A DNA stretch of 64,000 nucleotides, from assembly GCA_035940775.1 (NCBI GenBank), contig DASZEN010000058.1, positions 1 to 64,000 of the forward strand, given 5' to 3'. Numbering within the stretch: position 1 is the first letter of the stretch; each line of letters starts with the position of its first letter. The notes beneath the pieces are model-generated. The model saw nothing but the letters and a program-made list of their open reading frames with translations. It was not told the DNA's origin and made no database searches. The DNA comes from DASQYE01 sp035940775 (GTDB lineage: Bacteria > Acidobacteriota > Blastocatellia > Pyrinomonadales > Pyrinomonadaceae). The translations under genes were made by a program, and so were the position numbers. This document shows, piece after piece, positions 44,599-52,741 of this stretch.

Positions 44599-44758
44599 TA
44601 TTTTTCCCTGCTTGTTAAATGTTATTGAAATACGGATTGGGTTCTTTCCTGCCCGGAGGAATAAAACTCAAATTTTTCAGACGGGGAGTAAAGCTTTAGA
44701 TGTCGGCCTCTTGAAATAGTTGCATCGATCAGGAGACTGCCTGCGCGCGTCGTGCGCC

Positions 44759-47050
44759 TTATTCATTTGCAAGGGAGTCAAAGGAGCGGCGCGGGCGGAC
44801 GTGATAGGTAGGGAAGACGCCGTAGCCCTTGGCGAGCGGGGTTTGGCCTACGTAGTCGCAGGTGAACCCGGTCACATGTTGAGCCGCGGCGAGGGCCGCG
44901 AATGCCTGGCTCGCGTAGACCTGTCCGGGCGGCGTGATCGGCTCGATGCGGGCGGCGCGGCTGACGTGCGTGCCGATGTAGTTGGGCTGTCGCGTGACGG
45001 GATCGATACAGGAATAGACGGGCCCGGCATGGAGCGCTATTCTGAGGTTCAAGTCCTTGGGCAGACCCCTTTCAGTCCAGTCGGCGCGCCCCACGCGCTC
45101 GCACAATTCGAGGGCGAAGTGGCCCGCGTCCGATACGCTCTGGAAAACGAAATAGAGCCCGTCGCCCCACGTATTCTTCATCACGGGCGCGTGACGAGAC
45201 GTGGACGCCAGCTCGCCGATGGTTCCCAGAAAGTAGCGCACGAAACGCGGCAGCTCATCCTCGGTGAGCCTGCTGAAGTTAACGGCGTCGGCGAAGAGAA
45301 TGGCGATCATCTGTGTGGCAAATTCCTGTACGGGCTCTACGGCTTGCGGCTGAGATTGTGTTTGAACGGCTGGCGCGCTCGTCAACTCAGGGCACTCTTC
45401 GCGTAGAATCTGCGCCAGATCGATCACCTCGACCTCGTGGCCCATCTCGCGCCAGTGTTCGACGATACTGGCCGTCCCACCCGGCCCGTCGCCCTCCTTG
45501 CCGTCCCACACGACGAGCGGAATCATACGCGTCTCCAACTGCTCGGCGCGGATGCTCGCCAGCCCGTGCAGCAGCAGGTTGGTGTACTCGAACGGCACGC
45601 CTCCCTCCATTCTCTGCTCGGAAGCGACGAGCACGTTGGTCGCGCGCCTGAGCGCCTGCTCATATCGCGCGCTCCAATCACTCTCGGGTATAAGCTCGAC
45701 GCTATCCTCCATAAACTGTTTCTGGTTATAGGGCAGGACGACGTGCGACTCGCCGCCCATCTCCTGTAGCGTCTCCAGAAACATGAGGTCTGAGCCGCAG
45801 GCCGCCGACGCATAGCCGACGCCGACGTTCAGGCTCTTGAGGCGCTCGCGAATCGCCTCGTGGACGCGCCGCTCAAGCCTCGGAGGGAAGCGCGGCGTGG
45901 CGCGTCCGGGCCGGTCTATCATGTGGCCCGCGAAGACGACGACGCTCGGAATCTGAAAGTATCGCTCGAAGGGCAAGGGGTCGCCTCCGGCCGCGCGTAT
46001 GATGAGCCGGGCATTGCGCCGCGTCGAGTTCAGCTCGGCGAAACGACCGCGACCGGCCTCCGATGCGCTCGCATACCAGCCCTGGGCCTCGGGCCATTGG
46101 CCCAGGATCAAAGCCGCTTCGCCGAGCGTCGCCAGCAGCCAGTAGCGATTGCCGTCCGCCTTTTGCGACTCGCTCAACTCCCGCAGGCAGCCGTCGCGAA
46201 CCTCCTGTGCCAGCGCCGCCGCCCTCTCTCTTTCTCCGAGCAGGAGCGCCATCGTCGCGGCGTTGATTCCAGTCCAGTAGCCGCCGCTCAGCGCGTAGGC
46301 CTCCGCGTAAACCTCGTAGGCGAGGCGCAGTTGACGATTCCTCTCTTGCGCGTCGGCCGAGCGCTGCCATAAATCCTTGTGCGTGCGCCCGAGCAGTCCG
46401 AGCGTCTCCTCGTCTGTGTGCCCTTCGTTGTGAAGCTGTATGAGAATGGTGTTCGCTCTTCTGGTCGCGCCGCTGCGCGCCAGGGCGAGCGCCTGCAACT
46501 GCCGCAGGCGGACATTCGTGGGCCAATGCTTCAAGCCTTCGAGCAGCACGTCGTGGGCGAGCAGGGGCTCGCCCGATTTGAGAATGCTATCGCCGAGGCT
46601 GCTGTATATCTCCGGCGTACTAGACCACTGTTCGGGGTTATGCGACTGCCAGAGCGTAAAGAGTGACGAGAGATCGAGCGCGTCCAGATTGTCCAGGGTC
46701 GCGCGCAGCGCCGCCAGCTCTTTGTCCGAAGTGTCCGTATCACCGAGCGCGCTTGCCCCCCCGGGGCTCGGCGGTTCGAGCCGGTAACCGAGCAACAGTA
46801 TCGCCTTCAGAGTTTCGAGCGCCGTCGTGCGGTCATACTCTTTCTCGTCTTCGCTCAGCTCTTCGTAGGGCACAAGGCACGGATGCTCCTTTCGCGCATC
46901 GTCGCGCACGGGCCCATAACGCCAGCCGTCGGCGAGACGCTGGCGAGCCCACACCTCGTGCGTGTTGCGGGCCAGCTTTTCCGTCAGGCTGAGGATGTCT
47001 TCGGTGAGCGTCACGCTGGAAGTATCGCTCGGTTCCGGTTTGTAATTCAT
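44759..47050 (-). CDS. RyR - TPR - SLOG - class III nucleotide cyclase protein
   Basis: 763 aa from ATG 47050 (AAGG upstream; ATG 47080 in frame). Residues about 15-92 are a bacterial RyR domain (VWARQRLADGWRYGPVRDD, HPCLVPYEELSEDEKEYD). Residues 125-360 are TPR-like and resemble the TRAFs-binding region of ASK-type kinases. Residues 368-545 are a SLOG-like Rossmann domain (VVVFAGHMIDRPGR, GYASAACGSDLMFLETL). Residues 580-745 are a class III cyclase with metal Asp588 (AILFADAVNFS), Lys625 and Asp630 (MKNTWGDGLYFVF), and HVSRAARIEP, where the usual Asn before AAR is Ser. It should make a cyclic nucleotide in response to a ligand sensed by RyR or SLOG. It lies 151 bases after the TIR gene. Confidence 0.88.
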   Translation of the reverse strand: MNYKPEPSDTSSVTLTEDILSLTEKLARNTHEVWARQRLADGWRYGPVRDDARKEHPCLVPYEELSEDEKEYDRTTALETLKAILLLGYRLEPPSPGGASALGDTDTSDKELAALRATLDNLDALDLSSLFTLWQSHNPEQWSSTPEIYSSLGDSILKSGEPLLAHDVLLEGLKHWPTNVRLRQLQALALARSGATRRANTILIQLHNEGHTDEETLGLLGRTHKDLWQRSADAQERNRQLRLAYEVYAEAYALSGGYWTGINAATMALLLGERERAAALAQEVRDGCLRELSESQKADGNRYWLLATLGEAALILGQWPEAQGWYASASEAGRGRFAELNSTRRNARLIIRAAGGDPLPFERYFQIPSVVVFAGHMIDRPGRATPRFPPRLERRVHEAIRERLKSLNVGVGYASAACGSDLMFLETLQEMGGESHVVLPYNQKQFMEDSVELIPESDWSARYEQALRRATNVLVASEQRMEGGVPFEYTNLLLHGLASIRAEQLETRMIPLVVWDGKEGDGPGGTASIVEHWREMGHEVEVIDLAQILREECPELTSAPAVQTQSQPQAVEPVQEFATQMIAILFADAVNFSRLTEDELPRFVRYFLGTIGELASTSRHAPVMKNTWGDGLYFVFQSVSDAGHFALELCERVGRADWTERGLPKDLNLRIALHAGPVYSCIDPVTRQPNYIGTHVSRAARIEPITPPGQVYASQAFAALAAAQHVTGFTCDYVGQTPLAKGYGVFPTYHVRPRRSFDSLANE

Positions 47051-47130
47051 GAGACCTTGACCCAAGGGTTCGAGCGCCATAGCCCGCCATGAAAAGCGCC
47101 CGTCTCTAAAGAGGATTCGGCGCTATAGTC

Positions 47131-47168
47131 GCGCAGAGAGAGAGTGTGTGTGTGTGTGCGCGCGCGGG
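47131..47168. repeat. Composite dinucleotide tract (AG)n(TG)n(CG)n
   Basis: GCGCAGAGAGAGAG runs into nine TG and then five CG repeats, in the gap between the TIR and cyclase genes. Same order as the tract at 43226-43255. Likely length-variable and able to adopt Z-DNA. Confidence 0.9.
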
Positions 47169-47201
47169 GCGCTCCTCGCTCTGCCGCACTAAACCCCGAT
47201 T

Positions 47202-49109
47202 CTAACGGGTGCCGGGAGGCGCTATGGCCGAAAGACCGTAAAGAGTTTCGGCGTCCTGAAATGTCCATTCGGCGCTGGCCATGTCGGCTGCTTTTTTCCC
47301 CAGATCGACGACCAGGTGGCCGAGCGCGCGTCGAACGCGGACTCTTTGCTCGGTGGGTGCGCCGCGCCTCTCGGCATGACGCAGCCAGCGCACGGAAGCG
47401 TTGATCGCCCACGGATACCATAGAAATCCGATCGCCTCTCGATCCATGGAATCCTTCCCGTCGCGGTCTACGATGGCGGCGGCAAACTCACCGCTGGCGG
47501 TGGGAAAGTTCAGCTCACGCTCGACCGTGCGGGCCAGATAGCGCGGCATCTGTTCGACGATCTCCGGAGAAAGCGTGACGCCCGCCTCTTCCTCCGCGCG
47601 CAGCAATTCCGAATAGATTTGAAGCGTCAGGCCGTCCAGAATCTCGTAAGTATTTTCGCTGGTCGAGCGCCATCCGGGCGGCTCCGAGCGGGCCTCGTAT
47701 TGATGTATGAGCCAGGAGGCGGTCTCTTTCAGCAGCGCGTCGCGACGCTCCGGGCTTCCCTGCCACCCGAGTCCGGCCTGCCGCGTTTCCAGGAGCGCAA
47801 GCAGCGCCAGCGCCGTCGTGTAGATGTTGTGTTGCAAAGGCTCTTTCTGTTTGGGGAACATATTCCACCCGCCCGGCTCCCCTTCCGGCGGATGATAAAG
47901 CTGCAAGACCTCCTGCGTGTAAGCCATGTGGGCTTCGGCCCGAAGGCGCGCCTCGCCCGTGAGAAGGCCGGGGCGGCCGAGCGCCTTGGCCAGAGCGATG
48001 GCCGTCCAGAGCGCCGGTTCCGCCTGCGTGTGCGTCTCGCCCGGATGCGAAATCCAACCGTACTTCGTTCCGTCCTTTTCAATCGCCAGGCCGGGCGCGA
48101 AGGGGATTTTCAGCCCGCGCAGGAAACCCTGTAACTGCTGTTCGAGTCCCGCGTCCGGAATACTGAAAGCGGCGCTCGTGGCCTGCGAGTGGCTCCAAAT
48201 CTCAAGCTCCTGTTTGGCCGTCGAGCGCAGCGAAGAAGCGATCCAGCCCTCTTTCGTCTGCCCGCGCCGCAGAGCCTCAAACAGCGTACGCCTGAGCGCG
48301 ACGGCCGTCTCTTGAATCTCGGCTTCGCTTCTGGCCGGTCGGAGCACGGACGCGTCGTGGCTATCCAGGAAGGTACGCACCCATTCGCCTCCGGGCACGC
48401 TCAGACCTTTATCGGCGACGGCGACGTACGCCAGGGCCGCCAGCAGAACGAGCGACGCGACGCCGCCCGCAAGGCGCACCTGCTGAAAGAGCTTGCGCCG
48501 CTTCTCTCGCTGCTTCAGCTCGTCGTAGCCGACATTGAGTATGCCCGCCAGCAGCTTGAACCTGGCATTGGTGCGGCCGTCCTTGCCCTTGCGCGCGTCG
48601 GCTGCGATGGGCTCCGTTCTCTCACTGGTCAACTCGCCCGCGCCGCTCACGCGATAACGCACTGCGGAAGGGAAACATTCGAGCAGCCCCGACTCCGGTT
48701 TGTCGCTCGCGTAGGGCTCGCCGTCCACGATCAGGCACAGCACGCGGTCTTCGCGCCCGAGCGCCTTATAGGTCTTGATCTCCTCGTTGACCCACTGTGA
48801 GACGGCCGCCTTTGGCGAGCAGATGACGATCAGATAGCGCGACGAGCGTAAGGCGTTCTTCAATTTGCCGCCGAGGTCGGCTGCGCCCGGCAGCTCCTCG
48901 CGGTCGCGAAAGATCGGGAAGATGCGGCGCGGCACGACGCCGTGTTCCATCTCGCGCCCGACCAGCTTTCTTGGAACCTTATAGGTCTCCAGCGATTTGT
49001 GAAGCCACTTGGCCCACGCTTCATCCTGATGGCTATAGCTTATAAATGCCCAGTACTTATACTCGTCCTGAAAAGCGGATTCCATCGGCCCTTCCGATTG
49101 GTTCCTCAT
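47202..49109 (-). CDS. TIR domain - transmembrane - alpha/alpha-toroid protein
   Basis: 635 aa from ATG 49109; an in-frame ATG at 49085 is an alternative. The TIR domain (residues 15-150) starts KYWAFISYSHQDEAWAKWL, has IFPIFRDREELPGAADLG (BB-loop region) and SQWVNEEIKTYK, where a Glu sits at the place of the NADase catalytic Glu. One membrane helix (about 213-232, LAGGVASLVLLAALAYVAV) follows a basic stretch. The rest repeats helical pairs with Trp/His-rich motifs (AEPALWTAIALAKALGRPG, NIYTTALALLALLETRQAG, REAIGFLWYPWAINASVRWL), like the terpenoid-cyclase/alpha-alpha toroid fold, presumably periplasmic. First gene of the unit with the cyclase protein. Confidence 0.87.
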   Translation of the reverse strand: MRNQSEGPMESAFQDEYKYWAFISYSHQDEAWAKWLHKSLETYKVPRKLVGREMEHGVVPRRIFPIFRDREELPGAADLGGKLKNALRSSRYLIVICSPKAAVSQWVNEEIKTYKALGREDRVLCLIVDGEPYASDKPESGLLECFPSAVRYRVSGAGELTSERTEPIAADARKGKDGRTNARFKLLAGILNVGYDELKQREKRRKLFQQVRLAGGVASLVLLAALAYVAVADKGLSVPGGEWVRTFLDSHDASVLRPARSEAEIQETAVALRRTLFEALRRGQTKEGWIASSLRSTAKQELEIWSHSQATSAAFSIPDAGLEQQLQGFLRGLKIPFAPGLAIEKDGTKYGWISHPGETHTQAEPALWTAIALAKALGRPGLLTGEARLRAEAHMAYTQEVLQLYHPPEGEPGGWNMFPKQKEPLQHNIYTTALALLALLETRQAGLGWQGSPERRDALLKETASWLIHQYEARSEPPGWRSTSENTYEILDGLTLQIYSELLRAEEEAGVTLSPEIVEQMPRYLARTVERELNFPTASGEFAAAIVDRDGKDSMDREAIGFLWYPWAINASVRWLRHAERRGAPTEQRVRVRRALGHLVVDLGKKAADMASAEWTFQDAETLYGLSAIAPPGTR

Positions 49110-49417
49110 ATCTTTATCGAATCCTTATCGAACCACCGATCCTCTGCAAGTCGTGCGCGCGATCCCTATCGAATGAAAAGCATAGCGTATTCTTCGCTTA
49201 CGCCACAAACGCGCCTGCTCGGAAGCCGCGCAGCGATGCTATTGGCACCGTGCTTGCCTATCGCTTGAGCGAGGGTTATCCGTTCACGCGCATCGTCCGC
49301 AAAATGAATGGCCTCGAACCCTTCGGGGCCGCGCCCCTGGCGTATCAATACGCTGTGCGGACGTTCGCTTATTGAACACCCCTGAAGAAATCCACAGACG
49401 AAAGGACGAGAACCCGC
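49110..49417. other. Divergent intergenic region upstream of the TIR unit
   Basis: 308 bases between the TIR gene and the CoA-binding protein. It contains three TATCGAA copies near the TIR start. No clear -35/-10 pair was found on either strand. Confidence 0.5.
49114..49173. repeat. Three TATCGAA direct repeats upstream of the TIR gene
   Basis: TTATCGAA at 49114-49121 and 49125-49132 are 11 bases apart, and CTATCGAA is at 49166-49173. The first two abut the TIR start codon, so they could be an operator or part of its ribosome site (AAGGA lies between them on the minus strand). Confidence 0.55.
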
Positions 49418-49894
49418 ATGGCCGCGCCCGTTTCCGCAGAGACTTCAGAAGACAAAAACAACTGGCAGGAGAACCTGATCGAAACCGACGAGGGGATCAG
49501 GCGGTTGCTGGCGGGCACAAAGCGCGTCGCCGTCCTCGGCATGCGGACAGAGGAGTATCCGTATAAGCCCGCCTTCTACGTTCCGCAGTACCTCGCCTCG
49601 GCCGGACTCGATATCATACCCGTGCCGGTTCATCATCCGGAGGCGGACGCCATCCTAGGGCAAAAGGCCTACCGAAAATTGGCGGACATACCCGGCGAAA
49701 TAGATTTAGTGGATGTCTTTCGCCGCTCCGAAGACATCGACGCGCATCTCGAAGACATACTCGCCAAGCGGCCCGGCGCGGTCTGGTTCCAGTCGGGCAT
49801 TCGTAACGACTCGGCGGCGGCGCGTCTCGCCCGCGCTGGCATCAAGGTCGTCCAGGATCGCTGCCTGATGGTCGATTATCGCCGAATGGGATAG
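49418..49894 (+). CDS. CoA-binding domain protein (YccU type)
   Basis: 158 aa. Rossmann-type CoA-binding fold: RVAVLGMRTEEYPYKPAFYV, DIIPVPVHHPEA, IDLVDVFRRSEDIDAHLEDI and VWFQSGIRNDSAAARLARAG, ending in VVQDRCLMVDYRR. Family members are small cytoplasmic proteins of unclear role. AAGGA precedes the ATG. Followed after 59 bases by a dehydrogenase on the same strand. Confidence 0.9.
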   Translation: MAAPVSAETSEDKNNWQENLIETDEGIRRLLAGTKRVAVLGMRTEEYPYKPAFYVPQYLASAGLDIIPVPVHHPEADAILGQKAYRKLADIPGEIDLVDVFRRSEDIDAHLEDILAKRPGAVWFQSGIRNDSAAARLARAGIKVVQDRCLMVDYRRMG

Positions 49895-49953
49895 CGCTTT
49901 TGAGCGTCATGAAACTTGAAAGCCGAACGGGTCGAACGAGGGGAAGGAAAAGT

Positions 49954-51000
49954 ATGGGCACACAACAACTCAGGAAACTCAAAGACCAAACGATCGTCGT
50001 CACGGGCGCGTCGAGCGGTATCGGACTGGTGACGGCGCGGATGGCCGCGGCGCGCGGCGCGCGACTCGTCCTGGCGGCGCGAAGCGAAGACGCGCTCAGG
50101 CGTTTGACGGATGAGCTGAGGGCGACGGGCGCGGAGGCCGTCTATGTCGTCGCCGATGTCGGGCGCGAAGAGGATGTGCGGCGCATCAGTGATGCGGCCC
50201 TTCGCTATTTCGGAGGCTTCGATACCTGGGTCAACAACGCCGGGGTCTCCATCTACGGAAAGATGCTGGAAATCCCTCTGGAAGATCAGCGCCGTCTTTT
50301 TGAGACCAATTACTGGGGCGTCGTCCACGGCTCGCTGGCGGCAGCGCGTCACCTGCGCGGGCGCGGCGGCGCGATCATCAATGTCGGCAGCACGCTCTCT
50401 GATCGTGCGATCCCGATTCAGGGGACTTACAGCGCCTCCAAGCACGCCGTCAAGGGATTCACGGACGCGCTGCGTATGGAGCTGGAAGCGGAGGGCGCGC
50501 CCATCTCCGTGACGCTCATCAAGCCGGGCGCAATCGATACGCCCTACCCACACCACGCCAAGAACTACATGGACGCGGAGCCGACGGTTCCGCCGCCCGT
50601 CTATGCGCCGGAGGTCGTCGCCTCTGTCATACTCTATTGCGCCGAGCATCCGGAACGCGACGTGTTCGCCGGAGGCGGTGGCAAAGCCATATCCATGTCT
50701 GAGAAATATGCGCCGCGTCTGACGGACAAGCTCATGGAGTGGACGATGACGCGTATGCAGAAGAGCGACGAAGCGCCGCGCCCGCTCGAACAGAACGGTC
50801 TCGACAGGGCATCGGGCAATCTGGAAGAGCGCGGCGGCGGTCATACCTACGTCGCCGAAAGCAGTCTTTATACTAAAGCATCACTCCACCCCATCCTTAC
50901 CACGGCCTTGCTCGTCGGCGCGGGCCTCGCCCTCGCCGCACTCTGGCGTCCGGCACAGGCAAATGGGAACAACCGAGAGCAGGAAGTAGCGAAGGGATGA
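49954..51000 (+). CDS. Short-chain dehydrogenase/reductase with C-terminal membrane helix
   Basis: 348 aa from ATG 49954 (AAGGAAAAGT upstream). NAD(P)-binding motif TGASSGIGLVTARM, NNAG motif WVNNAGVSIYG, catalytic Ser in INVGSTLSD and YxxxK in YSASKHAVKGF, then IKPGAIDTPY. A C-terminal hydrophobic segment (ILTTALLVGAGLALAALW) probably anchors it. The extended C-terminus matches membrane-associated classical SDRs found near CoA-binding proteins. Substrate unknown. Confidence 0.92.
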   Translation: MGTQQLRKLKDQTIVVTGASSGIGLVTARMAAARGARLVLAARSEDALRRLTDELRATGAEAVYVVADVGREEDVRRISDAALRYFGGFDTWVNNAGVSIYGKMLEIPLEDQRRLFETNYWGVVHGSLAAARHLRGRGGAIINVGSTLSDRAIPIQGTYSASKHAVKGFTDALRMELEAEGAPISVTLIKPGAIDTPYPHHAKNYMDAEPTVPPPVYAPEVVASVILYCAEHPERDVFAGGGGKAISMSEKYAPRLTDKLMEWTMTRMQKSDEAPRPLEQNGLDRASGNLEERGGGHTYVAESSLYTKASLHPILTTALLVGAGLALAALWRPAQANGNNREQEVAKG

Positions 51001-51151
51001 AGGGCGGCAGCGATGAGGGATGAAAGCGTAGCCATTCAAGTTGAATAATCCTTCCCTCCGCCCTCCGCCCTTCGTTGCTCCCTTGCTCTTAGCGTCCTCC
51101 CGTAATAAGCTTAGCGCCTTACAAAATGTTTCATTAAAGGGAGGAGATGGC

Positions 51152-51481
51152 ATGTCAGAACAGGACAACTCCGCGCTGGGCTCGGAAAAAGAGGCGGCGC
51201 GTTCGGGACTTCTACTGTCGGTCGAGCCGTTGCCGGGAAGCGAGAAATACAGCGCGCAGGAGGGCGATAAGACCGATACGGATACGGATCTGGCGGACAC
51301 TTCGGACGCGACGGACGCCGACGGCACTGACGAATCCGAAGGGGACGCGGACGGCACAGACCTCACGGACGGGGACGGAACCGACGGCGCGACCGATGGC
51401 GACGGCACGGATGATCGCAACATCACTACGGATGGCATCATCGGGAACGGCAGCGAGGTCGGCGGCTCCGGCGTTATCTAA
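51152..51481 (+). CDS. Asp/Thr-rich small peptide, candidate modified-peptide precursor
   Basis: 109 aa; AAAGGGAGGAG lies six bases before the ATG, an excellent ribosome site. Residues 1-39 look like a leader (LGSEKEAARSGLLLSVEPLP). From about residue 40 it turns into a repetitive TD/DG stretch (for example DGTDLTDGDGTDGATDGDGT) with 19 Asp and many Thr in about 55 residues, then a Gly-rich end (GIIGNGSEVGGSGVI). No Cys is present. It is 18 bases before a JmjC/cupin oxygenase gene. A calcium-binding or structural acidic peptide is the alternative to a precursor. Confidence 0.75.
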   Translation: MSEQDNSALGSEKEAARSGLLLSVEPLPGSEKYSAQEGDKTDTDTDLADTSDATDADGTDESEGDADGTDLTDGDGTDGATDGDGTDDRNITTDGIIGNGSEVGGSGVI

Positions 51482-51499
51482 CGTCAGAGGCGATTCCCT

Positions 51500-52741
51500 A
51501 TGCGGGGCATGGTCTTCGATCAACTGGCGAAACTTTTGGAGCCATGCCTCCCGGATGATTTTCTACTCTCATGGGGACGCTCCTACAGGCACGTGCGGGG
51601 ATGGCCCGGCAAGTTCGAGCGGCTGCTTCCCTGGGCGCGTCTGAACGAGATTCTGAGCCGCCATCGCCTGGACTTTCCGCGCCTGCGGCTGACGCAGGAC
51701 GGCAAGAGCCTTCCGTCCTCCGCATACCTTCGTCACGTCCAGAGCGGACGGCGCAGGGTTCCGATACCGCGTCTCCTGCCCGTCGAATTAACGGCGCAGC
51801 TTCGCGGGGGAGCGACCCTCGTGCTCGACGCCGTCGATGAGCTTTACAGACCGCTCGAAGAGTTGGCCGAAGGGTTAGAGCGCTCCTTTCACGAGCGCGT
51901 GCAGATCAACGCCTATGCCGGATGGCGCACGTCGCGCGGCTTCGACCTTCACTGGGACGATCATGACGTATTCATTCTACAAGTGGCGGGCCGAAAGCGC
52001 TGGAGCGTCTACGGGATGACGAGGGCCTATCCGCTCGCGCGCGACGTGGAGGCGGGAGAGAAGCCAAAGGGTGCGCCCGTGTGGGAAGAGACCCTTGAGG
52101 ACGGAGACCTGCTGTATATTCCGCGCGGGTGGTGGCACGTCGCTCTGCCTTTGAATGAGCCCACGCTGCACCTCACCGTCGGCATTCATAATCGAACCGG
52201 GATTGACCTGCTCCGATGGCTCGAAGAGCGTTTGCGACAGAGCGAGCGCTTTCGCATGGATTTGCCGCTCTTCGCTTCGCCGGAGGAGCGTGCCGCCCAC
52301 TTGGAGCGCCTGCGCGACGAGGTGCTGGCGGAATGGGGCGCAGGTCTGCTCGAACGCTTCTATCAGGATTCGGACAGGCGCGCGCCCGCGCGGCCTCAAC
52401 TGAGCCTGCCGTGGAGCGTCACGCCTGAGATTCTTCCGCCTTCCGCAGACACGCTGGTGCGCCTCGTCGCGCCGCGCCGCCTTGAGTTCGAGACCGGCCA
52501 GGGACATCAGCAAGAGGCCCGGAACGGCGTCATAGAGTTTTCCTGTCAGGGGAAGCGCTGGCGTTTCGCAGCGGATGCCCTCCTCATCCTGCGCCCGTTG
52601 GCGGCGCGCCGTGTCTGTTCCGTACGCGAATTGTGCGAAGCGGGAAGCCCTAAGCTCGACGAGCAAACCGTGCGGACGTTCCTCGGTGAGCTGATCCTTC
52701 AAGGGCTCGTCGCCGTCGTCCCCGAAGGGCCCCAAGCGTGA
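51500..52741 (+). CDS. JmjC/cupin_4 Fe(II)/2-oxoglutarate oxygenase
   Basis: 413 aa; AGAGG nine bases upstream of the ATG. The iron-binding triad is His151-x-Asp153 (FDLHWDDHDVFILQVAG) and His213 (LLYIPRGWWHVALP), with the spacing seen in the YcfD/RoxA ribosomal oxygenases; KRWSVY is also typical. The C-terminal 150 residues contain a winged-helix part (CSVRELCEAGSPKLDEQTV, FLGELILQGLVAVV) as in that family. Two readings are possible: a ribosomal-protein hydroxylase, or a peptide hydroxylase acting on the Asp-rich product encoded just upstream. It overlaps the next gene by one base (TGATG). Confidence 0.9.
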   Translation: MRGMVFDQLAKLLEPCLPDDFLLSWGRSYRHVRGWPGKFERLLPWARLNEILSRHRLDFPRLRLTQDGKSLPSSAYLRHVQSGRRRVPIPRLLPVELTAQLRGGATLVLDAVDELYRPLEELAEGLERSFHERVQINAYAGWRTSRGFDLHWDDHDVFILQVAGRKRWSVYGMTRAYPLARDVEAGEKPKGAPVWEETLEDGDLLYIPRGWWHVALPLNEPTLHLTVGIHNRTGIDLLRWLEERLRQSERFRMDLPLFASPEERAAHLERLRDEVLAEWGAGLLERFYQDSDRRAPARPQLSLPWSVTPEILPPSADTLVRLVAPRRLEFETGQGHQQEARNGVIEFSCQGKRWRFAADALLILRPLAARRVCSVRELCEAGSPKLDEQTVRTFLGELILQGLVAVVPEGPQA

